Shown in pieces: positions 47,779 through 59,656 of a stretch of DNA of 64,000 bases. The stretch comes from Magnetospirillum gryphiswaldense MSR-1 v2 (GTDB lineage: Bacteria > Pseudomonadota > Alphaproteobacteria > Rhodospirillales > Magnetospirillaceae). Made by a program: the position numbers and the translations under genes. The stretch lies in contig NC_023065.1 in the NCBI RefSeq assembly GCF_000513295.1, forward strand, positions 434,001-498,000. The letters are read 5' to 3'. Within the stretch, counting starts at the first letter, position 1; the number at the start of each line of letters is the position of its first letter. Below the pieces are notes generated by a model. The model worked only from the letters and a program-made list of their open reading frames with translations, was not told where the DNA came from and did no database searches.

Positions 47779-47816
47779 AGAAAAAACCCCGGAAGTTTCC
47801 TTCCAGGGTTTTCTGC
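47779..47816 (-). terminator. Terminator after ilvC
   Basis: Minus-strand hairpin AAAACCCTGGAAG / CTTCCGGGGTTTT with one mismatch and a four-base loop, followed by TTTTTTCTT. It separates ilvC from the downstream sensor kinase pair. Confidence 0.85.
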
Positions 47817-47837
47817 GTCGATACTGAAAGACCGGCC

Positions 47838-49429
<1,592 letters not shown>

Positions 49430-49447
49430 GTTGCTGTTCCTTATGCC

Positions 49448-51217
<1,770 letters not shown>

Positions 51218-51247
51218 TTCGCACCTTTATTCCTATGAACGCGAACA

Positions 51248-51296
51248 GCAGCCACCCATAAACGCACGCATCCGCGTGCGGCCACAAGGTGGCTGC
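51248..51296 (-). promoter_or_regulatory. Two-tier hairpin in the ilvB leader
   Basis: An outer perfect 9-bp stem GCAGCCACC / GGTGGCTGC encloses an inner perfect 7-bp stem CGCACGC / GCGTGCG with an ATCC loop. It lies between the miaA stop and the ilvB start, 31 bases before the latter. No T tract follows, so it is not a simple terminator; regulation or stabilisation of the ilv mRNA is possible. Confidence 0.45.
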
Positions 51297-51319
51297 GAGC
51301 GGGACAACCTATCGCTTCA

Positions 51320-52258
51320 CTAAGGCGGGGTCAATAGAAAGTGGCGAACTTTCGCAAAGATTTCGTCAAAAATTCTTTCCGAAAGTTGCGTAGAAACCAC
51401 CTCTGGCTTTTCAAGTTGATGCCGGAACCACGTCAACTGCCGTTTGGCGTAATTTCGTGTCGCCCGTTGCGCCGCTTCCACCGCCTGGATTTCGGTCATG
51501 GCGCCACTAGCCAGTCGGGCCAGTTCGGGCACGCCCAGGGCCTTCATGGCCGGCAGCGCCGGATCAAGGCGCAAGTCCAGCAAGGCGCGCACCTCGTCCA
51601 GCGCCCCTTGCGCCATCATCGCCCGGAAGCGTTGGTCGCACTGGGCGTAAAGAATGTTGCGCGGCGGGTCCAGCGCCAGGGTCAGCCAGCGCGCCGGCAC
51701 CGCCCCTTCCATGGGCAGGGATTGCCAATGGGCCAGGGATTGGCCGCTGGCTTCCAGCACCTCCCAGGCCCGGGCCAGGCGCTGGGAATTGGCCGGGTCC
51801 AGCCGTGCCGCCATCACCGGGTCGCGCTTGGCCAGTTGCGCATGAAAGCCAGCGTTGCCCATCTCGGCCAGCAAGGCCCGCGTATGGGCGCGGATGTCAT
51901 CGGGAATCGGCGGGGCGGGGGAAATGCCGTGCATCAAGGTGCGGATATAAAGCCCGGTGCCTCCCACCACCACCGGCAGTCGGCCCTGCGCCCAGGTCTC
52001 TTCCATGGCGGCGGCGGCCATCTCTTTCCACAGGGCGGCGGAGCAGTTGACCGATGGCGGCAACGTGCCATACAGGCGATGGCGGGCCTGGGCCTCTTCC
52101 TCCGGGGTGGGGCGGGCGGTGATTACCCGCAGCACGTCATAGACCTGCATGGAATCGGCGTTGATGACAGTGCCGTCGAAGGCGCGGGCGATGGCCAGGG
52201 CCAGACCTGACTTGCCTGACGCGGTGGGACCGGCGATGACGATGGCGGGACGGTTCAT
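51320..52258 (-). CDS. miaA: tRNA dimethylallyltransferase
   Basis: Prenylates A37 of tRNAs reading UNN codons using DMAPP. 312 residues. The P-loop is AGPTASGKSGLALAIA (about residues 9-24), the substrate region is NADSMQVYDVLRVITARPTP, and the family motif PVVVGGTGLYIRTLMHG is present. The conserved C-terminal AQRATRNYAKRQLTWFRHQ is also seen. The start at 52258 gives the family N-terminus; the frame extends upstream without support. It is divergent from serB. Confidence 0.96.
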   Translation of the reverse strand: MNRPAIVIAGPTASGKSGLALAIARAFDGTVINADSMQVYDVLRVITARPTPEEEAQARHRLYGTLPPSVNCSAALWKEMAAAAMEETWAQGRLPVVVGGTGLYIRTLMHGISPAPPIPDDIRAHTRALLAEMGNAGFHAQLAKRDPVMAARLDPANSQRLARAWEVLEASGQSLAHWQSLPMEGAVPARWLTLALDPPRNILYAQCDQRFRAMMAQGALDEVRALLDLRLDPALPAMKALGVPELARLASGAMTEIQAVEAAQRATRNYAKRQLTWFRHQLEKPEVVSTQLSERIFDEIFAKVRHFLLTPP

Positions 52259-52368
52259 GGTCTTGCCTATACCATCTTGAGGACTTGGGCGGAACCTTCC
52301 CTTGCCAAGCGGCGCCCTTGGCCGTAAAGCTTTGGCCGCCGCCATGACCACGCACAACCGGGTGATTG

Positions 52369-53262
52369 ATGGAAAACATACTGACGCTGATCGCCGGCCC
52401 AAAGGTCGGTCTGACCGACGCCATGGTGGCGGATATCCGCCAGGGATTGAAAGCCTTGGGCGCCCATGTGGCGGCGGCCCAATGGCTGTCGCCGGGCAAG
52501 GCCTGCGATCTGGCCTTCGGCGACCTTGCGCCGGAACAGGCAGACGCCGCGGCCCGTCAGCGCCTGGGTAAAGTGGCCGTCGACGTGGTGGCCCAAGCCG
52601 CCCAGGGTCGGCGCAAGCTGCTGCTGGTGGCCGACATGGATTCCACCATGGTGGTGGGTGAGACCCTGGACGAACTGGCCGAATATGCCGGCATCAAGGA
52701 TCGTATTTCCGCCATCACCGCGCGGGCCATGAACGGCGAGATCGGCTTCGAGGCCGCGCTCAAGGAACGGATCGGCCTGATGGCCGGAGTACCGGAAACC
52801 GCCTTGGCCGAAACCTGGGCCAAGACCCGGCTGATGCCCGGCGCCCGCACCTTGGTGCAGACCATGAAGGCCAACGGCGCCTATGCGGTGCTGGTCTCGG
52901 GCGGCTTCACCTATTTTACCACCCGCGTGCGTGAGGCTTGCGGTTTCGACATCGATTTGGGTAACCGCTTCATCTTCACCGACGGCAAGCTGTCGGGGGT
53001 GGAAGACCCCATCCTGGGGCGTGAAACCAAACTGGCCACGCTGATCGGCACGGCGGGCGAACGCAAGATTCCGCTGGCTCTGGCGGCGGCGGTGGGCGAT
53101 GGCGCCAACGACCTGGATATGATCAAGGCCGCCGGCCTGGGCGTGGCCTATCAGGCCAAGCCGGTGGTGGCGGCTGAAGCCCGCGTGCGCATCGACCATG
53201 GCGACCTGACGGCACTGCTTTATGCCCAAGGCTATGGCGATGACGACATGGTGGAGGGGTGA
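52369..53262 (+). CDS. serB: Phosphoserine phosphatase
   Basis: A HAD-family enzyme for the last step of serine synthesis, 297 residues. An N-terminal ACT-like segment (about 1-85) precedes the phosphatase. HAD motifs: VADMDSTMVVGE (nucleophile and acid Asp), VLVSGGFTYFT, a Lys in ETKLATLIG, and AVGDGANDLDMI. An alternative TTG one codon upstream adds only a Met. Its TGA ends one base before the ATG of the next gene. Confidence 0.96.
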   Translation: MENILTLIAGPKVGLTDAMVADIRQGLKALGAHVAAAQWLSPGKACDLAFGDLAPEQADAAARQRLGKVAVDVVAQAAQGRRKLLLVADMDSTMVVGETLDELAEYAGIKDRISAITARAMNGEIGFEAALKERIGLMAGVPETALAETWAKTRLMPGARTLVQTMKANGAYAVLVSGGFTYFTTRVREACGFDIDLGNRFIFTDGKLSGVEDPILGRETKLATLIGTAGERKIPLALAAAVGDGANDLDMIKAAGLGVAYQAKPVVAAEARVRIDHGDLTALLYAQGYGDDDMVEG

Positions 53263-53263
53263 G

Positions 53264-53554
53264 ATGGCTGATTTCCGCTATTTCACCACCTATACCGGCG
53301 TGCGCCTGCCGTTGAAGCTGGTGGGGCCGCTGGCCGAAACCGAAATCTCCAACCGCAATACCTTCATCCGCGCCCATTTCGACGGCGCCGAGCGGGTGGT
53401 GCGGCTGGAAAAATGCGTCTATGGCGCCGTGGTGCTGGGCCACGCCTATGACTACCACCCCAACGGCGCCTTGAAGCGGGCGGAAATCGTCGTCCATGAC
53501 GAGGACGACGAAACCACCGTGTTGCATTTCGACGAAAACGGCACCGCCTGTTAA
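53264..53554 (+). CDS. Small conserved-looking hypothetical protein coupled to serB
   Basis: 96 residues, soluble, beginning MADFRYFTTYTGVRLPLKLV. It lies one base after the serB stop with GGAGGGG upstream, so translation is probably coupled. It is rich in beta-strand-like segments and acidic near the end (VHDEDDETTVLHFDENGTAC). A YHPNGALKRAEIV stretch faintly recalls the Y..nG repeats of YwqK-type proteins, but I do not assign a family. Its TAA overlaps the convergent decarboxylase stop on TTAA. Confidence 0.75.
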   Translation: MADFRYFTTYTGVRLPLKLVGPLAETEISNRNTFIRAHFDGAERVVRLEKCVYGAVVLGHAYDYHPNGALKRAEIVVHDEDDETTVLHFDENGTAC

Positions 53555-54798
53555 ACCACCACGTTGGCCAAGGCTGAGTTCAACGGCACGATCTGGCTGT
53601 CATTCTCGCCGTAGGGCTGGGGCGGGATGAAATCCAGCGTTACCCCCGGCTGGAAGATCAGGCAATGGGTCGAGCCGCCGTATTGGAAATAGCCGATCTC
53701 GTCGCCCTTGGCCACGGTTTGGCCGATTTTCACCGCGATGATGCACGACGAGATTTCCGCCATGCCGACGAAGATGCAGCCGACCTTGCCCAGGGCCGGG
53801 TTGCCGGTGTCGATGACCATCACCGCCCGCGTCGCCACCGCGGTGATGAAGCCTTGGGAATTGTTGGGGCCGGCGGGGTCCAGACCTTCCGACGGCGCGT
53901 CGGCGTAATAGGTGCCGTTGACCACATAGGCGTCAACCACCGTACCGGATACCGGCGCATGCCAGCGATGGTAATTATAGGCCGACAGAAACGCCTGATA
54001 GACGGTGCCGCCGACAAAGGTTTCCGCCAGATCGCGGCGGTCGGCGGTGAACATGTCCATCAACGAATAGGGCTGGGTCTTGATCCAGAACTTGTCGAAC
54101 AGATTGACCCCGGTCTGTAGCGCATAGGGGCCGGATTCGCAGGCGGCGGTCACCACCAGCGCATTGTCGGGGCTGGCCACCGGGCGCATGCCCGGCTTGA
54201 ACAGACGGGTGAAGAAATCATTCCACGAGCGATAGCCCCAATGGGGCAGGGCAGGGTCGCAGATGAATTCCGACATGTTGACCTTGGTGGCGGCGGTGGT
54301 GCTGAACCAGCCCTTGGGATTGTCGGTGTTCAGATAATCGCGCGAGTTGGGACCGGACAAAAAGTCCGACCAATAACCGAGCACGGCGCGGATTTTCTCG
54401 TTGATGGCCGGGAACTGGAAGAAGGCGAAGCCCGACGGCATGCACATGGGCCAGTCCAACAGGGCGTTCAGCGGGCAGCCGACCAGGGACGAAGTGGAAA
54501 ACGGCGGGGCGTAATGCATGACCGCGTTGATCCGCCGCATCAGCCCGTCGATATCGGCATAGCCCAAGCGATAGCCGGCGGTGTGGGCCTGCTCGATGGC
54601 CTGGGTCAGGTGCATGCGGTAAAGCGGCGTTTCCATGATGCAGTCGTAAAGCGCCTGCACCGGGCGCACCAGCGGGCGGTCGGGATGGGCGGCGACCTCG
54701 GCCTCGATTCCCAGGCGGAACTCGGCCAGCGCCGCTTCGTCCATGGGCAGCCAGCCACCGGGACGGGATTTGTTGATGGTGATGGATTGCGTGGTCAT
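53551..54798 (-). CDS. PsiD-like decarboxylase (phosphatidylserine decarboxylase superfamily)
   Basis: 415 residues: an N-terminal accessory domain (about 30-170), found in PsiD-type proteins but not in ordinary phosphatidylserine decarboxylases, followed by the decarboxylase domain. The conserved NYHRWHAPVSGTVVDAYVV is present. The predicted self-cleavage site is GGS with S376 in FQYGGSTHCLIF, which would generate the pyruvoyl group. There is no membrane anchor. Family members such as fungal PsiD decarboxylate tryptophan; a free aromatic amino acid is therefore a possible substrate, but phospholipid cannot be excluded. Confidence 0.85.
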   Translation of the reverse strand: MTTQSITINKSRPGGWLPMDEAALAEFRLGIEAEVAAHPDRPLVRPVQALYDCIMETPLYRMHLTQAIEQAHTAGYRLGYADIDGLMRRINAVMHYAPPFSTSSLVGCPLNALLDWPMCMPSGFAFFQFPAINEKIRAVLGYWSDFLSGPNSRDYLNTDNPKGWFSTTAATKVNMSEFICDPALPHWGYRSWNDFFTRLFKPGMRPVASPDNALVVTAACESGPYALQTGVNLFDKFWIKTQPYSLMDMFTADRRDLAETFVGGTVYQAFLSAYNYHRWHAPVSGTVVDAYVVNGTYYADAPSEGLDPAGPNNSQGFITAVATRAVMVIDTGNPALGKVGCIFVGMAEISSCIIAVKIGQTVAKGDEIGYFQYGGSTHCLIFQPGVTLDFIPPQPYGENDSQIVPLNSALANVVV

Positions 54799-54920
54799 GG
54801 TCGGGCCTCCCCCACTTATGTTGGCATGAAACGCCGCCAGCAGGATGGCACGAAATCAGATAAACCTAAAACGTGTATTTTGTTATAAATTGTCTATCTT
54901 TGGTTTGATTGCGGGGTATG

Positions 54921-54952
54921 AAAAAGCCCCGGCAGGGTGTGCCGGGGCTTTT
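54921..54952 (-). terminator. Terminator after the 48-residue histidine-rich gene
   Basis: A perfect 13-bp stem AAAAGCCCCGGCA / TGCCGGGGCTTTT with a five-base loop, followed on the minus strand by an extra T and C. It begins 12 bases after the stop of the small gene, which supports that gene being a real transcript. Confidence 0.92.
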
Positions 54953-54964
54953 GCGAACCGAGAT

Positions 54965-55111
54965 TTAATGGTGGCCGTGGCCGCCATGGCTGTCATGACC
55001 GTGACCATGGCCGTCGCCGGCGGCCTTGCCCGAGCCCACGCACATCAGCAGGCCATAGACGGCGACCGACGCGACCAGCAGCAAAATGACCCCTTGCAGC
55101 ACACCGGACAT
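54965..55111 (-). CDS. 48-residue membrane protein with histidine-rich C-terminal tail
   Basis: Translates as MSGVLQGVILLLVASVAVYG followed by LLMCVGSGKAAGDG and the tail HGHGHDSHGGHGHH. One membrane helix spans about residues 4-24. Seven of the last fourteen residues are His, an obvious metal-binding (Ni, Cu, Zn or Co) tail. GGAG lies seven bases before the ATG, and a strong terminator follows the stop. It starts 62 bases after the stop of the UrtA-chemoreceptor gene, so the two could share a transcript. No family recognised; a metal chaperone or small regulatory subunit is conceivable. Confidence 0.85.
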   Translation of the reverse strand: MSGVLQGVILLLVASVAVYGLLMCVGSGKAAGDGHGHGHDSHGGHGHH

Positions 55112-55173
55112 GGCTTTTCTCCATTGATTGATTGCCGCGAAACTGGCACGGCGCGGGGGTTGAAGTCAACCGG

Positions 55174-57375
55174 CTACTCGGCCGCCAGGGCCGGGGCTGG
55201 CGTGGGTTGCTCCGGCTCCGGCGCGATCAGTCCGCTCGAGCGCCAGACGATGGCGATGGAGCCGTCGGCCTGCATGCGGCCCAGCAGGCACGGCTTATGC
55301 AGGTGGTTGTTGGTGTCATCGACGGAGACATCGAAACCGGTCAGCGACCGGGTCTTCTGTCCGGGCAAGGCCGCGCGCACCTTGTCCGGCTCGGTGCTGC
55401 CGCAGGCTTCCACCGCCGCCGCCCACAGGCGCAAGGCCATGACCGACGCCTCCATGGCGTCGTTGACCACCGCCTTGGGGTTGGCGCAATGTTGCCGCCA
55501 CTGGCGCAGGAAGGCCTGGTTCTCCGGCGTGTCGATGCTCATCAGATAGTTCCACGCCACCATGTGGCCGGCCAGCAGGCGGGGATCGAGCAAGGCGGCC
55601 TCGGCCTCGCCGATGGAGACGGTGAGCACCGGCACCTCGGCGCCGCCCAATTGGCGGAAGAAGTGGAAGTTGCTGTCGCCGCCCACCGTGCTGACCACCA
55701 GCGCCTTGCCGCCACCGGCGCGGGCGAAGGCGCGGATATCGGCCACTGCCCGGGCCCAGTCGTCGGCGCCCACCGGCAGCAGGGTTTCACGCAGGCTCTG
55801 GCCGCTTATACCGCGTCCGCGCAGGTAATCGGTCAGCACCTTGTGGGTCAGACGCGGATACAGGGTGTCGTTGCCGATCAGGTAAAAACGACTGTATCCG
55901 CCGCCCTCGGCGCTCATCAGATATTGGATGGCCGGCAGCAATTGCTGGTTGGGCGGGGCGCCGCAATAGACGACGTTGGCAGCGGCCTCGGCCCCCTCGT
56001 ATTGCGACGGATAGAACAGCAGGCCGTTGCGGTGGCCCAGCACCGGCAGGGTTTCCTTGCGCGCGGTGGAACTCCAGGCGCCGAACAGCGCCTGTACCCG
56101 GTCGTGGCCCAAGGCCTGATCGGCCAGTTCGGCGGTGCGCTTGGCATCCGATCGCGGATTGTAGAGCAGGGCTTCGACCGGGCGTCCCAACAGGCCGCCA
56201 CGGGCGTTGAGCGCCGCCACTTCCATCAGCAGCACATCCTTCAACGGACGTTCGCCCACGGCCGAGCCACCTGACAGCGAATGCAGGATGCCGATACGGA
56301 TGGCGCCGTGATCAAGGTCGTCCAGGAAGGTGCCGACGGCTTGGCCCAAGGTGTCCGATTGCTGGCCCAGCGCCCCGGCGGCGGCGTGCACGCTGTCGGC
56401 TTCGGCTCGGGTCTGGCTGCTGGCTTCGGCCACATCCTCGATGGAGGCGCTCATGCTTTCGGCCTCGGCGGCGGTGGCCCGGACGCCATCGGTGATGGCC
56501 CGGCTGGCGGCACTTTGCTGGTGCATGGTGGCGGCGATGGCGGCGACCAGGGCGTTGACCTCGTGCATGGAGCCGCCGATGGCATTCATGGCTGCCACCG
56601 CCTGATCGGTGGCCTGACGGATCTCGCCGGCGCGCCCGTCGATTTCGGCGGTGGCTTTCTCGGTTTCGGTCACCAGATTCTTGACCTCGGCGGCGACCAC
56701 GGCAAAGCCCTTGCCGGCCTCACCCGCTCTTGCCGCCTCGATGGTGGCGTTGAGCGCCAGCATGCGGGTCTGGCCGGCGATGTCGGAAATGGTGCGAGCC
56801 ATGCCGCCGATGCGCCCGGCGGCGTCGGACAGGCCGCGAATGGTGGCATCGGCGCTATCCACCAGTCCCACCGCCTGGGTGATGACCTGGGCGGCGCGGC
56901 TGGCCCGGCCTTCCAACTCGCCCAAGGACTGGTCCAACTGGCCAGCGGCCTCGGCCAGCACGGCGGCTTCGCTGGTGGCGGTGGCGGCACCGGTTTGCAC
57001 CTGCTGGCTTTTTTCAGCCACGGTGCCGGCCTGGGCGACCAGGGCGCCGGCGGCGTCGCGCATGCTGTGGGCGGCATTGGACAGGTTTTGCTGCACGCCG
57101 GTGACCGTGCCTTCGAACTTGCCGATGAAGCTTTCCATGGAGCGGTGGCGTTGTTCCTGCACCTCGCGGTCGGCTTCCTGTTCGGCGATGGCGGCATCGG
57201 CCTCGACCAGCGCTTGGCGCATGGCCTCGACGGCGCGGGCCAGCCGGGCGGCGGCATCAGTGCCGGTTTGATGGGGGACTTTGACGAAGCGGTCGCCGGC
57301 GGCGATTTCTTCGGCGGCTTTGGCCAATTCGGCCAGTTGGGGCTTACGGGAAAAGGGTGAAACCGATTTCACCAT
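55174..57375 (-). CDS. Soluble chemoreceptor fused to a UrtA/FmdD-type amide-binding domain
   Basis: 733 residues with no signal peptide and no membrane segment. Residues about 1-90 are helical; about 90-350 are a chemoreceptor signalling domain with the hairpin [20 protein letters not shown]. From about 357 the protein is a full-length type I binding protein of the UrtA/FmdD (urea/short-chain amide) family: [87 protein letters not shown] and [12 protein letters not shown] all match. Such domains are normally periplasmic; here it must be cytoplasmic, presumably sensing an imported amide or urea. Start at 57375 has GGAGG upstream. Confidence 0.92.
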   Translation of the reverse strand: MVKSVSPFSRKPQLAELAKAAEEIAAGDRFVKVPHQTGTDAAARLARAVEAMRQALVEADAAIAEQEADREVQEQRHRSMESFIGKFEGTVTGVQQNLSNAAHSMRDAAGALVAQAGTVAEKSQQVQTGAATATSEAAVLAEAAGQLDQSLGELEGRASRAAQVITQAVGLVDSADATIRGLSDAAGRIGGMARTISDIAGQTRMLALNATIEAARAGEAGKGFAVVAAEVKNLVTETEKATAEIDGRAGEIRQATDQAVAAMNAIGGSMHEVNALVAAIAATMHQQSAASRAITDGVRATAAEAESMSASIEDVAEASSQTRAEADSVHAAAGALGQQSDTLGQAVGTFLDDLDHGAIRIGILHSLSGGSAVGERPLKDVLLMEVAALNARGGLLGRPVEALLYNPRSDAKRTAELADQALGHDRVQALFGAWSSTARKETLPVLGHRNGLLFYPSQYEGAEAAANVVYCGAPPNQQLLPAIQYLMSAEGGGYSRFYLIGNDTLYPRLTHKVLTDYLRGRGISGQSLRETLLPVGADDWARAVADIRAFARAGGGKALVVSTVGGDSNFHFFRQLGGAEVPVLTVSIGEAEAALLDPRLLAGHMVAWNYLMSIDTPENQAFLRQWRQHCANPKAVVNDAMEASVMALRLWAAAVEACGSTEPDKVRAALPGQKTRSLTGFDVSVDDTNNHLHKPCLLGRMQADGSIAIVWRSSGLIAPEPEQPTPAPALAAE

Positions 57376-57501
57376 GACGGCCTCCGGGTTGTGGCTCCGC
57401 CCCAGCCGTAGCAATCGGCATGCCGCCGCCCAGGCCAAGCTTATCCGTGGTCGTCAACCAGGGCGCGCCGACAAGATAGGCAGTCTGGCTTAAAACAAGG
57501 C

Positions 57502-57540
57502 AAAAAAGACCCCGGAAAACACATGTCTTTCCGGGGTCTC
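57502..57540 (-). terminator. Terminator after ccoG
   Basis: A perfect 12-bp stem AGACCCCGGAAA / TTTCCGGGGTCT with a nine-base loop, starting 13 bases after the ccoG stop and followed on the minus strand by TTTTTTG. Confidence 0.93.
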
Positions 57541-57552
57541 GGGATGGGCGGA

Positions 57553-59019
57553 TTATTTATCCGGTCCGGCAAACAGCGTCTTGCTGCGGATGGGTTTTCC
57601 GCTTTTTCCTTGCTCGGTCAGGACAAAAGTCAGGTCGGCACTGCGTCCGGGCAGAACGTTTTCGGGAACGTTGACGAAGATGCGGTAGGTGGCGACCTGA
57701 TCCTTTTCCACCTTCAGCTCCAATTCGGCGGCATCGGCCTTGCCGCCGACCACTTCCAAAGTGGCGCCAGCCAAGCCTTCGGTCTTCAGTACATAGGTGC
57801 GGTCCTCGCGCACCATGTTGAGAATCTTGTAGGCATAGCCGTTGCGGACCGATCCGTCGGACAATTGCACGTAAAGCGGCGCGCGTTCGTGCAAAACGTT
57901 GACTTCGGTGGTGGAGCGGGTCAGCAGCGATACCAGCATGATGCCGGCGACGATGGCCAAAAGGCCGGCATAGAGCACGGTGCGGGCGCGGATGGGCTTG
58001 ATCCCCGGCGCTTTCCGTCCGGCCTCGCGCGCTTCCAGGTTGACCTGGGAATCATAGCTGATCAGGCCGCGCGGCAGGCCGAACTTGTCCATGATCTGGT
58101 CGCAGGCGTCGATGCAGACACCGCAGCCGATACAGGCCAATTGGTTGCCGAAGCGGATGTCGACGCCGGTGGGGCAGGATTGCACGCACATCTTGCAATC
58201 GACGCAATGGCCGCGATCAGCGAAATTGCGGTCCTTGGGGGCGGGGGCGCGCGGTTCGCCGCGCCAGGCTTCATAGCTGACGATCAGCGAATGTTCGTCG
58301 AACATGGCCGCCTGGAAGCGCGAATAGGGGCACATATAGACGCACACCCGTTCGCGGGCGAAGCCGCCCAACAGGAAACAGAAGCCGCCGATGATGATGA
58401 TGAAGACATAGGCGGCGGTGGGCGCCTCCAGGGTGAAGATGTCCTTCAGCATCTGGAAGGCGTCGCCGAACCACAGCGTCACACCGATGCCGCAAGCGGC
58501 CGAGACCAGTGCCCAGGCGCCGACCACCACACTCTTCTTGGCCAGTTTGCCGACACTGGTGGGGGCGCGTTCAAAAGTGATGCGGGCGGTGCGTTCGCCG
58601 ATCACCCAGCGTTCGATGTTCTGGAACAGATCGGTGTAGACCGTCTGCCAGCACAAGAAGCCGCACCAGACACGCCCGGCCAGGGCGCTCATCAGGAACA
58701 GGGAGATGGCGGCGATCAGCAGCAGGCCGGTGACGTAATAGATTTCCTGCGGCCAGATCTCGATATCGAAGAAATAGGCGCGCCGTCCGGCCATGTCGAG
58801 CAAGATGGCTTGTCCCGGCGCGTCGGGACCGCGATCCCAGCGCAGGAACGGTCCCAGATGCCACCAGGCCAGCAGAATGCCCGAGGCCCACCATTTGAGA
58901 TTGCGGAACAATCCCTTGACGCCGCGCGGTACGGCTTGGCCATTTTCGCGGTAAAACGGAACCTCGCCCTTGGTGGGCTGGCGCTCGGTGATCTGATCAG
59001 GGTCGATGGTCGCGTTCAT
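57553..59019 (-). CDS. ccoG: Cytochrome cbb3 oxidase accessory protein CcoG (polyferredoxin)
   Basis: A 488-residue membrane protein with about five helices. Two 4Fe-4S ferredoxin motifs: CVDCKMCVQSCPTG and CIGCGVCIDACDQI. The upstream membrane part includes AGRVWCGFLCWQTVYTDLF and RERVCVYMCPYSRFQAAM. The C-terminal Ig-like domain is periplasmic. CcoG (FixG/RdxA) reduces copper during cbb3 oxidase assembly. Unusually, no ccoNOPQ or ccoIS genes are adjacent. A perfect Crp/Fnr-type palindrome (59076-59091) lies about 60 bases upstream, consistent with oxygen-dependent control. Confidence 0.95.
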   Translation of the reverse strand: MNATIDPDQITERQPTKGEVPFYRENGQAVPRGVKGLFRNLKWWASGILLAWWHLGPFLRWDRGPDAPGQAILLDMAGRRAYFFDIEIWPQEIYYVTGLLLIAAISLFLMSALAGRVWCGFLCWQTVYTDLFQNIERWVIGERTARITFERAPTSVGKLAKKSVVVGAWALVSAACGIGVTLWFGDAFQMLKDIFTLEAPTAAYVFIIIIGGFCFLLGGFARERVCVYMCPYSRFQAAMFDEHSLIVSYEAWRGEPRAPAPKDRNFADRGHCVDCKMCVQSCPTGVDIRFGNQLACIGCGVCIDACDQIMDKFGLPRGLISYDSQVNLEAREAGRKAPGIKPIRARTVLYAGLLAIVAGIMLVSLLTRSTTEVNVLHERAPLYVQLSDGSVRNGYAYKILNMVREDRTYVLKTEGLAGATLEVVGGKADAAELELKVEKDQVATYRIFVNVPENVLPGRSADLTFVLTEQGKSGKPIRSKTLFAGPDK

Positions 59020-59075
59020 GGGTGCCTTGTCCTCCTGTCCCGAGTCCAGGTTTAGCTGAGGCTTAACCAGTTTTC

Positions 59076-59091
59076 AGTGACATTTGTCACT
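59076..59091. promoter_or_regulatory. GTGAC-N4-GTCAC palindrome, candidate Crp/Fnr-family site
   Basis: AGTGACA-TT-TGTCACT is a perfect 16-base palindrome in the divergent ccoG/GNAT promoter region, with the 5-4-5 spacing of Fnr/Dnr/FixK boxes (consensus TTGAT or TTGAC half-sites). A Crp/Fnr regulator is encoded 1 kb away (60136-60843). Confidence 0.5.
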
Positions 59092-59119
59092 AACAGCCAT
59101 GCAGGAATGGAGGGTCTGG

Positions 59120-59656
59120 TTGCGAACCCAACGCCTAATATTGCGCGCCTGGCGCTCCGACGATCTGGCCGCCTTCCGTCTCATCAACGCTGACCCCGAG
59201 GTCATGGCCCTGATGCCGTCAACACTGGATTCTGGTCAAAGCGACGCCCAGGGCTTGCGCATCATGGATAATCTGTCCACCCGCGGCTGGGGCCTGTGGG
59301 CGGTGGAAGTGCAAGGCGGCAGCCCGTTCATCGGCTATGTCGGGCTGAACGAACCGGCCCAGCCCATGCCGTTCGCCACCCAAGGCCAAACGGTGGAAAT
59401 GGCCTGGCGCCTGGGCCGTGGCCATTGGGGCCACGGCTATGCCGCCGAGGCCGCCGCTGCTGCCCTGGATTTCGGCTTTTCCACCCTGGGCTTGGCGGAA
59501 ATCATCGCTTATACGGTACCGCACAATCACCGTTCGCGCCGGGTGATGGAGCGCATCGGTCTGGTCCGCGACACTGCGGGCGATTTCGATCATCCCGTCC
59601 TGCCGCCCGGCCATGCCTTGCGCCGCCATGTTCTCTATAGAAAGAGCCGTTCATGA
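59120..59656 (+). CDS. GNAT-family N-acetyltransferase (RimJ/RimL type)
   Basis: About 178 residues of the ribosomal-protein-acetyltransferase-like GNAT class. The N-terminus LRTQRLILRAWRSDDLAAFR is the family pattern, and acetyl-CoA-binding motif A is seen as RLGRGHWGHGYAAEAAAAAL. I prefer the TTG at 59120, because GGAGGG lies five bases upstream and it gives the family start. An ATG at 59099 would add seven residues but lacks a ribosome-binding site. The stop overlaps the next gene by four bases. Substrate unknown. Confidence 0.88.
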   Translation: MRTQRLILRAWRSDDLAAFRLINADPEVMALMPSTLDSGQSDAQGLRIMDNLSTRGWGLWAVEVQGGSPFIGYVGLNEPAQPMPFATQGQTVEMAWRLGRGHWGHGYAAEAAAAALDFGFSTLGLAEIIAYTVPHNHRSRRVMERIGLVRDTAGDFDHPVLPPGHALRRHVLYRKSRS

